From positions 124,001 through 188,000 of the forward strand of contig CAWIJO010000018.1 in the NCBI GenBank assembly GCA_963836355.1: a DNA stretch of 64,000 nucleotides, in the 5' to 3' direction. Made by a program: the position numbers and the translations under genes. Each line of letters opens with the position of its first letter. Within the stretch, counting starts at the first letter, position 1. Shown piece by piece: positions 41,380 to 49,919 of the stretch. The notes under the pieces were generated by a model. It had not been told where the DNA came from. It did not search any database and was given only the letters and a program-made list of their open reading frames with translations. The stretch is from Palsa-506 sp963836355. Lineage in GTDB: Bacteria > Actinomycetota > Actinomycetes > Streptosporangiales > Streptosporangiaceae.

Positions 41380-42458
41380 TAAGGGCGTCGTCCCGCCGGG
41401 CCGCCGTGCTGGCCATCGACGGCGGGAACAGCAAGACCGATGTCGCGCTGGTGGCCGCCGACGGCACCCTGCTGGCGACCGCCCGCGGCCCGGGGTCCAA
41501 CGCCCACCAGGTCGGCTACGACCAGGCCATGGCCGTGCTCGCTGGCCTGGTCGCGGCCGTGGCACGGCAGGCAGGGCAGCCCATCGACGGCGTGGCGCGG
41601 CCGGGCGGCTGCCTTCCGGTGGCCGCGCACGTATCCGCCTGCCTGGCCGGCGCCGACCTGCCGGAAGACGAGGAACAGCTGGCCACGGCGCTGGCGCGGC
41701 AGGGCTGGGCGGCGACCTGCTCGGTCGTCAACGACACCTTCGCGATCTTGCGGGCCGGCCTGCTGCCCGGCCTCGGCGACGCGGCCCCGCCGGACGGCGC
41801 CGGCGCTCAGGTGCGGCACTGGGGGGTGGGCGTCACCTGCGGTGCCGGGATCAACTGCGTGGCGGTGGCACCGGACGGGCGCGAGGCCCGGTTTCCGGCG
41901 CTCGGCCCGATTACCGGCGACTGGGGCGGCGGCAAGGATCTGGGCCGGGCAGCGCTCTGGTGGGCGATCCGGGACGAGGACGGCCGCGGGCCGCGGACGA
42001 TGCTCCGCGAGGCGGTCTCGGAGCATTTCGGGTTGCCGCACGTCAGCGATGTCGGCATCGGAATCCACTACGGCAAGATCAGCGCGGATGAGTTGCTGGG
42101 GCTAGCGCCGGTGCTGCTGCGCGTCGCTGGCCGCGGGGACGAGGTCGCGCGGACCGTGGTCAACCGGCAGGCGGACGAGATCGTCACGATGGCGATCACG
42201 ATGATCCGCCGTCTCGGGCTGGCCGGCCACGCCGTGCCGGTTGTGCTCGGCGGCGGGCTGCTGACCGCGCGGGATCCGCTGCTGACCGCGAGCATCGCGG
42301 CTGAGCTGGCGGCCCGCGCGGCAGCCGCAAGCATGCACATTGTGGACATCCCGGCGGTGGCCGGAGCGGCACTGCTCGGACTCGACCACGCCGGGGCACC
42401 GCCGGCCGCCGAGCACCGCCTGCGCGCCACCTACCTCACCCCGCCGCCCAGCGGCTAG
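41376..42458 (+). CDS. BadF/BadG-type sugar kinase (N-acetylglucosamine kinase-like)
   Basis: 360-residue ASKHA-fold kinase. The phosphate-1 loop is VLAIDGGNSKTDVALVAADG, the middle loop GVGVTCGAGINCVAVAPDG, and the adenosine region VPVVLGGGLLTARDP. It resembles eukaryotic-type GlcNAc kinases and actinobacterial kinases paired with GH4 enzymes. ATG 41376 overlaps the GH4 stop; an alternative GTG 41361 lies five codons earlier. It is the last gene of the broken Dpp operon and is intact. Confidence 0.88.
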   Translation: MIRASSRRAAVLAIDGGNSKTDVALVAADGTLLATARGPGSNAHQVGYDQAMAVLAGLVAAVARQAGQPIDGVARPGGCLPVAAHVSACLAGADLPEDEEQLATALARQGWAATCSVVNDTFAILRAGLLPGLGDAAPPDGAGAQVRHWGVGVTCGAGINCVAVAPDGREARFPALGPITGDWGGGKDLGRAALWWAIRDEDGRGPRTMLREAVSEHFGLPHVSDVGIGIHYGKISADELLGLAPVLLRVAGRGDEVARTVVNRQADEIVTMAITMIRRLGLAGHAVPVVLGGGLLTARDPLLTASIAAELAARAAAASMHIVDIPAVAGAALLGLDHAGAPPAAEHRLRATYLTPPPSG

Positions 42459-42530
42459 CCTGGGGCCCCCGGCCAGCCGACTGTCGCCAAGTGACTAGCC
42501 CGGCCCTCGGCCAGCCACCCGCCGCCCGGC

Positions 42531-42743
42531 CCGTACCCGCCACCGACCCGAGGCCTGCTTCCGCGATCCCACTGACCTCTTAAGCCCCGCCCGGCCCGTA
42601 CCCGCCAGCCACCCGCGGCCCGGCCCGTACCCGCCAGCCACCCGCCGCCCGGCCCGTACCCGCCAGCCACCCGCGGCCCGGCCCGTACCCGCCACCGGCC
42701 CGATGCCTGCTTCCGCGATCCCACTGACCTCTTAAGCCCCGCC
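42531..42743. repeat. 62-bp direct repeat flanking 28-bp tandem repeats
   Basis: The first copy 42531-42592 and second 42682-42743 both contain TGCTTCCGCGATCCCACTGA and end in TTAAGCCCCGCC, differing at three or four bases. Between them lie three copies of a unit with GGCCCGTACCCGCCAGCCAC. Confidence 0.9.
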
Positions 42744-42783
42744 AGCGTTCTAGGCCTCATACGCACCGCCGCCTCCCGCAGCT

Positions 42784-42843
42784 TTTCATGATCGTGGAGG
42801 GTTTTCAGTGCCCGGGCACTGAAAACCCTCCACGATCATGAAA
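42784..42843. repeat. Perfect 60-bp palindrome
   Basis: Bases 42784-42813 are an exact reverse complement of 42814-42843 with no spacer; the arm starts TTTCATGATCGTGGAGGGTT and the centre is GCCCGGGC. It could extrude as a cruciform or act as a bidirectional terminator for the kinase and the convergent methyltransferase gene. It shares its outer sequence with the element at 34996-35043. Confidence 0.93.
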
Positions 42844-43020
42844 CTGCACGGGCCGACCGCAGCGATCACGCGCGGCTGGGCTTCGCGAGGCCGAAAGGCG
42901 CCGCCAGGGTGGGTTACCAGTGGCTGCGGTGGACGAGTTCCTGGCTGACTAGGCCAGATCGTACCGTCGCAAGGTGTAACCCTGACAACGCGGCCGGCCC
43001 GCTCCGGGCCGCCGCACGTC

Positions 43021-43076
43021 CATGAATCCCGGGGGATTTTTCCGTCACGGTGACTGAAAGATCCCCGCGGATCATG
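43021..43076. repeat. Imperfect inverted repeat at the end of the rRNA/tRNA methyltransferase gene
   Basis: CATGAATCCCGGGGGATTTT on one side faces AAAGATCCCCGCGGATCATG on the other, giving a long imperfect stem. The size and CATGA...TCATG ends match the other palindromes. It overlaps the final codons of the downstream-facing TrmH-type gene. Confidence 0.7.
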
Positions 43077-43878
43077 GCAGGCGGCGACCGAGCAGGTAGC
43101 AGGCAATCGCGGCGGCGGACGCCACGTTGAGTGAGGCCACTCCCCCGCACATCGGGATCCGGACCCGTGCGTCCGCGGCGGCCAGCCAGCGAGCGGACAG
43201 GCCGTCCCCCTCGGTGCCGAGCAGCAGGGCGATCTTGCCGTCGGCCGACACCTGCTCGATCGGCAGCGCGTCGGCCGCGGGGGTCAGCGCCAGCACCAGG
43301 AAACCCGCTCGGCGCAGTCCGTCCAGGCCGCCTCGCCAGTCGTCCAGCCGGGCGTACGACACCGCGAAGACGGCGCCCATCGATACCTTTACTGCGCGCC
43401 GGTAGAGCGGGTCGGCGCACCGCGGCGCCAGGATCACCGCGTCGAAGCCGAGGGCAGCCGCGCAGCGGAAGATCGCGCCCACGTTTTCGTGGTTCACGAT
43501 GTCCTCCAGCACCACGATGCGGCGAGCTCCGGCGACCAGATCGGCGACGGCAGGCAGCGGCAGCCGCTGCATCGAGGCGAGCGTGCCCCGGTGCACCCGG
43601 TAGCCGGTCAGCGCCTCGGCGATTTCCGGGGCGATGACATACACCGGGCCGGGGCTGCCGGCGATCAGGTCAGCCAGGCCTGCCAGCTTGTCCTGGCCGA
43701 CCAGCAGGGACCGCATCGGGTAGCCGGCCGCGACCGCCCGCCTGATCACCTTCTCGCCCTCGGCGACAAACAACCCGTGCGCCGCCTCCAGGCTCCGGCG
43801 CAGCCGGACGTCGGTCAGCCCGACGTAGTCCGCGAGCCGCAGATCCGCGGCGTCGTCGACCGAGATGAGTTGCGGCAC
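43072..43878 (-). CDS. TrmH/SpoU-family RNA methyltransferase
   Basis: 268-residue SPOUT-class 2'-O-ribose methyltransferase acting on rRNA or tRNA. An N-terminal substrate-binding part (LFVAEGEKVIRRAVAAGYPM) precedes the knotted SAM-binding domain with the three motifs VVLEDIVNHENVGAIFRCAA, ALLLGTEGDGLSARWLAAAD and MCGGVASLNVASAAAIACYL. The position modified is not predictable. ATG 43878 starts MPQLISVDDAADL. Its last codons lie in an inverted repeat. Confidence 0.92.
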   Translation of the reverse strand: MPQLISVDDAADLRLADYVGLTDVRLRRSLEAAHGLFVAEGEKVIRRAVAAGYPMRSLLVGQDKLAGLADLIAGSPGPVYVIAPEIAEALTGYRVHRGTLASMQRLPLPAVADLVAGARRIVVLEDIVNHENVGAIFRCAAALGFDAVILAPRCADPLYRRAVKVSMGAVFAVSYARLDDWRGGLDGLRRAGFLVLALTPAADALPIEQVSADGKIALLLGTEGDGLSARWLAAADARVRIPMCGGVASLNVASAAAIACYLLGRRLP

Positions 43879-44103
43879 CCGCCCAGTCTGCCCGGCCGAG
43901 CCCTAAACCTGCCGGGACCCGGCCGACTTAGTTAACCGCCGGCCTGCCGGTCCAGTAGTCGGGATTGGCGCGCGTGTTCAAAGTGCTTGGATATAGTCGA
44001 TCCGGCCGGAAGGCAGCGGGCGGCGAGACCCGCATCGGGCGGGGACCCTTTGCCCGGCAGAGCCTCGCGGATCGTGCCCGGCCGCTCGGCAGAGAGGTCT
44101 GCG

Positions 44104-45858
44104 GTGAGCGCTGGACACGTGGCACGCGGGAACCCGGTATGGCGCGGTCACCGACCCGTCGTGCGGACGGGCCTGCTGGTCATCGCGGCCATCGTGGCCG
44201 CGGCGGCCGTGCTGACCACGCTCGGCTCGCAGGCGCTGATGGCCAGTACCACCTGCGGGCGGCACCCCGTCCTGGTCAATCTCGCCGCCTCCGATGACAT
44301 CGGTCCCGCCATCCAGCGGGTCGCCCAGTACTTCAACCGGCTGCACCGCCTGGTCGGCGGCCGCTGCGCCGAAGTCCAGGTCACCGAGGATCAGCCCGCC
44401 GCGGCGGCCGCCATGATCGACGGCAAGCAGCCGCTGCACGGGCTACCCGCCGTTGATGCCTGGATCCCCGACTCGAGCCTGTGGATCGAGCTGGCCCGCA
44501 GCATGCCGGTCGGCGCCCAGGTGATCCAGCCCACCGGCATCAACGTGGCCCGCTCGCCGCTGATGATCGCGATGCCGCGATCGGTGGCGGCCAAGCTGCC
44601 CGCGTTCGGCAGTTCCATCCGCTGGAACTTCCTGCTGCCGGAGTCGGCAGGCGGCCCGCCAGCGGCAGGCGGCGTGCAGGTACAGCTTCCTGATCCCACC
44701 CAGAGTTCGGCCGGGCTCGCCGCCGTCATCGAGATGGAGCGCGTCCTAGGCACTAGCCAGTCCGCCCGGCTGAACTTCACCCAGTTCGCTTTCGGCGCGC
44801 ACGTGAGCGGCCAGTATGACAACCCGGCAGCGCTCACCTCGCTCGTCTCGCTGGCCAGGCCGCCGATCGGCGAGCGCCCAGTGACGGTCGCCTCCGAGCA
44901 GTCCGTCGTGCAATACGACCTGGCCCATCAGGCCCGGCCGCTGGCCGCCCGCTACCCCGCGGACGGCAGCCCCGAGCTCGACTACCCGTATGTCCTGACC
45001 ACGACGAACCGGCTGAAGCTGCAGGCGGCCAGGGAGTTCGGGAAGATACTGAGCCAGCAGTACGCGGCCGACGTAGTCAGGTACGCCGGCTTCCGGTCGG
45101 CCCGCGGCGTGCCCGACCAGACACCAGCCTCGTTCGGGCTGGCCAGGCAGCAGCTGCGGCTGACCGAGCTGGCGATTCCGGGCCTGGCGCAGACGACGCT
45201 GCAGGCATGGAACAGGGTACGGATCGGCATCCGCATCCTGGCGCTGCTCGACATTTCCGGGTCGATGGCGCTGCCGGCGGTGCCAGCCGGCCCGACCAGG
45301 GAGCAGGAAATGACCTCCGCGGCCGCCGAGGGCCTCACGCTGTTCGCTGACAGCACCCAGATGGGCCTGTGGGAGTTCGCCAGCAACCTTGACGGCAGGA
45401 AGCCGTACAAGGAGCTCGTGCCGCTCGGCCCGCTCCCCGCCGAGATCGGGCTGATCAGCCGCCGCCAGCAGATCCAGCAGATCAACCAGACCCTGCAGCC
45501 GAAGCTGGGCGCCCCGGCGAGCATGAACGAGACCATCCTCGCCGCCTACCGGTACATGGTTCGGACCTATCAGCCCAAAGAGGCCAACTCGGTGCTGATC
45601 ATGACCGGCGGAGCCGACGACGCTACCGGCGATATCTCCGCGGGCAAGCTGCTCAAGAAGCTGCGTGCCATCGCCGGCCCGAACCGCCGCGTAGCGCTGA
45701 TCTTCAACGTATTCGGGCAGTCCAGGAACTATGCCGCGATCAAGCACCTCGCCAAGGCGACCGGCGGGGCGGCCTTCCAGATCACCGACCCGGCCGAGAT
45801 CAACAAGATTTTCTTCGCCGCCGTCGGGCGCGACCTGGCTACGGGTCCAGCCGGCTGA
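44104..45858 (+). CDS. Substrate-binding-like protein with C-terminal von Willebrand factor A domain
   Basis: 584-residue exported or membrane-anchored protein. An N-terminal hydrophobic segment (TGLLVIAAIVAAAAVLTTLG) acts as anchor or signal. Residues about 50-370 resemble an extracellular solute-binding fold (SSLWIELARSMPVGAQ, VARSPLMIAMPRSVAAKL), and the C-terminal 200 residues are a VWA domain with a MIDAS motif LALLDISGSMA and later MTGGADDATGD. The same two-part architecture is common in actinobacteria, but its partner and ligand are unknown. GTG 44104 with AGAGAGG upstream is preferred to the open frame from 43987. Confidence 0.85.
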   Translation: MSAGHVARGNPVWRGHRPVVRTGLLVIAAIVAAAAVLTTLGSQALMASTTCGRHPVLVNLAASDDIGPAIQRVAQYFNRLHRLVGGRCAEVQVTEDQPAAAAAMIDGKQPLHGLPAVDAWIPDSSLWIELARSMPVGAQVIQPTGINVARSPLMIAMPRSVAAKLPAFGSSIRWNFLLPESAGGPPAAGGVQVQLPDPTQSSAGLAAVIEMERVLGTSQSARLNFTQFAFGAHVSGQYDNPAALTSLVSLARPPIGERPVTVASEQSVVQYDLAHQARPLAARYPADGSPELDYPYVLTTTNRLKLQAAREFGKILSQQYAADVVRYAGFRSARGVPDQTPASFGLARQQLRLTELAIPGLAQTTLQAWNRVRIGIRILALLDISGSMALPAVPAGPTREQEMTSAAAEGLTLFADSTQMGLWEFASNLDGRKPYKELVPLGPLPAEIGLISRRQQIQQINQTLQPKLGAPASMNETILAAYRYMVRTYQPKEANSVLIMTGGADDATGDISAGKLLKKLRAIAGPNRRVALIFNVFGQSRNYAAIKHLAKATGGAAFQITDPAEINKIFFAAVGRDLATGPAG

Positions 45859-45933
45859 GAAAGAATCTTGCCGCTCGGAGATGTTCCTTGGCAGATCGTG
45901 TGAACCTGGCGTCCGAAGAGCGCGTCATCTTTG

Positions 45934-45966
45934 TGAGGTCCGGCGAGAGCGGGGCGCCGGGCCTCA
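45934..45966. terminator. Hairpin terminator, first of a tandem pair
   Basis: TGAGGTCCGGCG pairs with CGCCGGGCCTCA across the loop AGAGCGGGG, with one wobble. It is about 75 bases after the VWA gene stop and is a near copy of the hairpin that follows. Confidence 0.75.
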
Positions 45967-45975
45967 TTCAGACTT

Positions 45976-46010
45976 GTGGGGCCCGGCGAGAGCGGGGCGC
46001 CGGGCCCCAC
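45976..46010. terminator. Hairpin terminator, second of a tandem pair
   Basis: GTGGGGCCCGGCG (45976-45988) pairs perfectly with CGCCGGGCCCCAC (45998-46010) across AGAGCGGGG. It lies between convergent genes and can serve both directions. The 33-35 bp hairpin has evidently been duplicated. Confidence 0.85.
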
Positions 46011-46069
46011 AATCCATTTCTTTCTCCTGGCCTGGGCCTTCGGCCCGGCTGCGCGTCCCGGCCGGTGGC

Positions 46070-47137
46070 CTACGGGCCGGCCAGCGGGTCAGTATCCAGC
46101 ATCTGGTGCGCGCGGTCGATCAGCAGCGGCACTGCCTTCCCCTCCCGGTCGAAGCCCTCGCCGACCGTCTTGCCTTGCTGGTACCTGGCATGGATGCCCT
46201 CCAGCACGACGGCCAGCTTGAAGCAGCCGAACGCCATGTAGTAGCCGATGCCGGAGATATCCCGGCCGGTCAGCTCCGCGTACCGGTTCGCCAGCTGGGT
46301 GCGGCTAAAGAATCCGGGCAGCGCCGTCACCGCCGCGCCCACGTTGATCATCCGCCAGTCCTCGTCGGCTGCGTCGGCCCAGTACATAAGCGTCAGCCCG
46401 AGGTCGGCCAGCGGGTCGCCGAGCGTGGACATCTCCCAGTCGACCACGGCCTTGATGTCCGGCCGCTCGCCGAGCGAGACCAGCATGTTGTCCAGCCGGA
46501 AATCGCCGTGCACCAGCGCGCCCTCGCCCGCCTCCGGCAGCGCGCCGGTAAGCCGCTCGACCAGCCGGTCATAGCCTGGCATCTCGCGTGTCGCCGACAG
46601 CTCCCATTGCCGCTGCCAGCGGGCCAGCTGCCGGGCCAGATAACCTTCCGGACGGCCGAAATTGGCCAGGCCGACGGATTCAAGATCTACGCCGTGGATC
46701 GCGGCGAGCATCCCGGCGAGCCGCTCCGACAGCTGCCGCGCCTGCTGCGGCGTGACCTGCTCGCCATCCTCGCGACTGCGGAGCACCAGCCCGTCCACGT
46801 ACTCCATCAGGTAAAACGACGCGCCGATGACATCCGGATCGCCGCACAGCGCCACCGGGGCCGGGACCGGGATAGCGGTGCCGTTCAGCGCCGTCAGCAC
46901 GCGGTACTCCCTGGCCATGTCGTGCGCCGTCGGCAGCACGTGGCCGAGCGGGGGCCGGCGTAGTACCAGCGGAGCCGACGAGCCGAAATCCAGCCGGTAG
47001 GTCAGGTTCGATCTCCCGCCCGCGATCAGCTCAATGCCGACAAGATCACCACCATTTGAAACGGGGCCGTCGTGGCTGATCCACCGGGCTAGCCGGGCGC
47101 CGTCTGTGATCCCCGGCACGCTCAGGTCCTTGGTCAT
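46070..47137 (-). CDS. APH-family phosphotransferase (ACAD10-like)
   Basis: 355-residue aminoglycoside-phosphotransferase-fold kinase. The ATP-binding lobe has GGRSNLTYRLDFGSSAPLVL, the catalytic loop is ALVHGDFRLDNMLVSL and the metal-binding motif VVDWEMSTLGDPLADLGLTL. These sequences match the family accompanying acyl-CoA dehydrogenases (ACAD10/11 N-domain), which phosphorylate hydroxy-acyl-CoA, rather than antibiotic-resistance enzymes. ATG 47137 follows GAGG; the frame is open to 47158. No acyl-CoA dehydrogenase gene lies next to it. Confidence 0.87.
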   Translation of the reverse strand: MTKDLSVPGITDGARLARWISHDGPVSNGGDLVGIELIAGGRSNLTYRLDFGSSAPLVLRRPPLGHVLPTAHDMAREYRVLTALNGTAIPVPAPVALCGDPDVIGASFYLMEYVDGLVLRSREDGEQVTPQQARQLSERLAGMLAAIHGVDLESVGLANFGRPEGYLARQLARWQRQWELSATREMPGYDRLVERLTGALPEAGEGALVHGDFRLDNMLVSLGERPDIKAVVDWEMSTLGDPLADLGLTLMYWADAADEDWRMINVGAAVTALPGFFSRTQLANRYAELTGRDISGIGYYMAFGCFKLAVVLEGIHARYQQGKTVGEGFDREGKAVPLLIDRAHQMLDTDPLAGP

Positions 47138-47289
47138 TCCTGCCTCGCCTGCCCTCATCCACGTTTCACCTGGGTAAAAGCTCCGCCACGGCTTCGCACT
47201 CTAGCGGGCAGCTGAATGTATGCATCTCGCCCAGGTCTGGACTATTGCGCCGCCCTGACGTAGGCAGGGTTAGAGGGAATAGCCAGACC

Positions 47290-47305
47290 GCTGGTCTAGA
47301 CCCTT
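47290..47305. promoter_or_regulatory. DasR-type (dre-like) operator
   Basis: The core CTGGTCTAGACC (47291-47302) matches the central twelve bases of the DasR-responsive element known from Streptomyces (consensus AYTGGTCTAGACCAST). It sits 20 bases upstream of the GTG at 47323, between promoter and ribosome site. Whether this organism has DasR cannot be seen here. Confidence 0.55.
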
Positions 47306-47322
47306 CCTGCGGAGGGAGTGCA

Positions 47323-48177
47323 GTGAGTGATGCGTGGATGCCAGGAGCCGGGCACCTGCGGACGGCAGCCGACGGCGGGCATCTTAGGGGCGGCGCTCCC
47401 CGCGTCGTCTGGCAGGCACTGGGCGCGGACCCGGCCGTCACATCGGCCAGATCCGCGGCACAGCGGCTGACCGACCTCGGCCGGGCCGGCCATCTGATCT
47501 GGAATCCGCTGTACGGAGAGATCATCCAGCTGGTCTCGGTCCTGCGGGCGGGGCGCTTGCTCGGCGGGCCAGAGGGCCTGGCGCAGCTCATGCCCGGCCG
47601 CGCGGCGGATTCCGGGGCGAGACCGGCATCGGCCGAGCCCGCCCAGCCGGACTGGCTCGCCGGGGTGAACTCAGAAGGACGGCTCTGCGTCCAGGTCTGC
47701 GTGGTGGCTAACGCCTGGGATCCGTTCACCGCGGGCCCGATGACGGGGCTGCCGGGCATCCTGGACTGGCTCGACTCGTGGGGCATCCCCCGGCAATGGC
47801 CAGCCGGGGCCCCGGTGGCGCACCCGCCGGGACAGGCAGGCTGCGGCAGCCGCCGGCTGTGGGCCGTCGGCGGTCATTTCGGCGCGTCGCAGGTCCCGGG
47901 CTGGCCCGCCGCCGGGCCGGGCGAGATCGACATCGACCGGCTAACCGGCCGAGCGGCGCCAGCGCCCATCCAGCTGCCGGCCGCCCGCTCCGCGCACGAG
48001 CAGCACCGGCGGCGGCATGGCGGCCGGGACACGGCCCGGTACGAGCGGGACGAGCGGGCCCGGCACGAGCAGGCGCGGCGTGACGCGCAGCCTGGCGAGC
48101 AGACCGGTCTGGCGGACATCGACGAGATCTTCGAGTGTCCCGGGCCCGCCGCTGGCCCGCTCACCCGGGTGAGCTGA
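47323..48177 (+). CDS. Hypothetical protein under a DasR-like site
   Basis: 284-residue protein of unknown family. Features are a Trp-rich central segment (LIWNPLYGEIIQLVSVLRAG, VVANAWDPFTAGPMTGLPGI, LDWLDSWGIPRQW) that looks like a structured domain, and a charged C-terminal region rich in Arg/Glu/His (HRRRHGGRDTARYERDERAR) that may be helical. No signal peptide. GTG 47323 has GGAGGGA five bases upstream, a strong match. Its 3' end overlaps the convergent MocR gene by 17 bases. I do not recognise a function. Confidence 0.75.
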   Translation: MSDAWMPGAGHLRTAADGGHLRGGAPRVVWQALGADPAVTSARSAAQRLTDLGRAGHLIWNPLYGEIIQLVSVLRAGRLLGGPEGLAQLMPGRAADSGARPASAEPAQPDWLAGVNSEGRLCVQVCVVANAWDPFTAGPMTGLPGILDWLDSWGIPRQWPAGAPVAHPPGQAGCGSRRLWAVGGHFGASQVPGWPAAGPGEIDIDRLTGRAAPAPIQLPAARSAHEQHRRRHGGRDTARYERDERARHEQARRDAQPGEQTGLADIDEIFECPGPAAGPLTRVS

Positions 48178-49851
48178 CTCCGGGGAGCCGCGTCACGATC
48201 TGCCTGAGCACCTGGCAGGCGCGGCTGACCTGGCTCAGCGACGCTCCGCCGTAGCCGAGTACCAGGCCTTCCGCTGACGGCTGCCCGGCGAAGTAGCGCG
48301 CCATCGTGGTGACGGCGATGCCGCGCTGCCCGGCCTTGGCGGCTACCCGGCCGGCTGTGCCGTGCGGCAGTTCCAGCACGACATGCAGGCCTGCCGTGTC
48401 GCCGAGCAGCCGCACCGGGGCGGGCAGGTCGCCGAGCGCCGCCACGATCTCCGTCCGGCGGCGCGCGTACTCGCGGCGCATCCGGCGGACATGCCGGTCC
48501 AGGTCGCCGCTGCGCAGCAGCGTCAGCAGCGCGTGCTGGGCTGCCTCGCAGGTCCGGTCGCTGATGTCCAGCTTGGTTCCGGCGATCAGGGCGGCGAGAC
48601 CGCCAGCGGCGATATTGTCCTGGCCGAGGCTGGCCTGGCCGAGGCTGGCCTGGCCGAGGCTGGCCCCGGTGACCAGCCAGCCCACTCCCATGGCAGGCGT
48701 CAGCGTCTTGGCGGTGGTCCCGAGGTAGACCACGACGTCCGGGTCCAGGCCGAACAGGGCCGGCAGCGGCGCCACGTCATACCGGAACTCACTGTCGTAA
48801 TCATCCTCGACGATGAGCGCTCCGGTCGCCCTGGCCCAGCAGACCAGCGACTGCCTGCGTGGCACCGGCAGGCGGCCGCCCAGCGGGTACTGATGCGCGG
48901 GCGTGGTGTAGATCACCCGCAGGTTACCTGGCAACTCCTCGACGACCAGGCCGTGCTCGTCGGCCCGGCAGGGCACCAGTTGAGCGCCGTGCGCAGCGAA
49001 CACCGCTCTGGCCGCGGGATAGCCTGGCTCCTCGATGCCGACCCGGTCCCCCGGCCGCAGCAACGCCGCGGCAAGCAGGCCCAGGCCGCTGGTCACGCCG
49101 CGGGTCACCAGGATCTGGCCGGGCTCACCGGGCAGTGCCCGGCTGCGCCGCAGGTGCGCCGCGAGGGCCGCGCGTAGGGCCGGCAGGCCGAGCGGGTCCG
49201 GCCAGACCGACGGCGCGACAGTTCCCGCCTGCCGCCAGGCCCGGCGCCAGGCCGCCCGGTCGATGCCGGCCGCCCACGGGATGCCCGGCCGTAGCTCGAT
49301 GACCGGCGCGGCATCGTCGCGTCGTGCCGCGGGATAGAGCCGTCGAGGCTCGTATCGCTGCGCGAGGCCGGACGGCTGCGCGAGGGGATGGTGAGGCCGG
49401 ACGGCTGCGCCATGAACTCCTGCCGCTGCGCGAGTCCGGACGGCACCGCGGGGCCAGATGGCATGCTCGGGCCGGATGACGTTGCCGGGCCGGATGACGT
49501 TGCCGGGCCGGATGATACGGCGGGGGCGAATGGGGTGGCGGGGCCGCCGCTGAATGGCGCCGATGGGCGCGACGGGCCGACCCGTCCGGGCGCTCCCGCC
49601 GCGACGTAGGTACCCGAGCCATGCCGTCCTTCCAACCAGCCCTCCGCATAGAGCTGGCCATACGCAGCGGTCACCACGGTGCGGCTGACGCCGAGCGACG
49701 CGGCGAGGACTCGGCTGGCAGGCAGCCGCTCGCCGGCGCCGAGCCGGCCGTCGCAGATCCCTGACCGGAGCTGGTCCGCGATCTGCCCGGCAAGCGGGAC
49801 ATCCCGCCCCCGGTCAGCCGACAGCGGAAGCTCGACACTGGCACGCGACAA
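48161..49851 (-). pseudogene. MocR-family regulator (GntR HTH plus aminotransferase fold), frameshifted
   Basis: PLP-dependent regulator. The N-terminal GntR winged helix (QIADQLRSGICDGRLGAGER, VSRTVVTAAYGQLYAEGWLE) and the C-terminal aminotransferase-like domain (TRGVTSGLGLLAAALLRPGD, LIVEDDYDSEFRYD, PLP-lysine region LGTTAKTLTPAMGVGW) are in different frames. The middle frame reads DDAAPVIELRPGIPWAAG into the C-terminal domain, so the shift lies in the repetitive linker, about 49330-49600. A 15-bp repeat encodes SLGQASLGQASLGQ near 48621-48665. TTG 49851 is the likely start. It is divergent from a flavin-type oxidase gene, a common MocR target arrangement. Confidence 0.85.
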
Positions 49852-49919
49852 GTGGTCATCTCCCTTTCTCGCGAAGTGGCTATTCTGACAAGTCCACTTA
49901 CCTTGTACGGTAGAGCATC
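49852..49919. promoter_or_regulatory. Divergent promoter between MocR and oxidase genes
   Basis: 68-base AT-richer spacer with AAGTGGC and AAGTCCACTT arranged around TATTCTGAC. MocR proteins usually bind direct or inverted repeats in such spacers; exact boxes cannot be assigned. Confidence 0.45.

Larger units (their letters stand above)
42459..43071. other. Repeat-rich intergenic region
   Basis: About 610 bases without a credible gene. It contains a direct duplication of about 62 bp (42531-42592 and 42682-42743) separated by tandem copies of a 28-bp GCCCGGCCCGTACCCGCCAG-type unit, a perfect 60-bp palindrome, and a third, imperfect inverted repeat at its end. Confidence 0.75.

Noticed and set aside
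46070..47137. Aminoglycoside resistance gene
   Set aside because: APH fold, but motifs match the ACAD-associated metabolic family rather than resistance enzymes.
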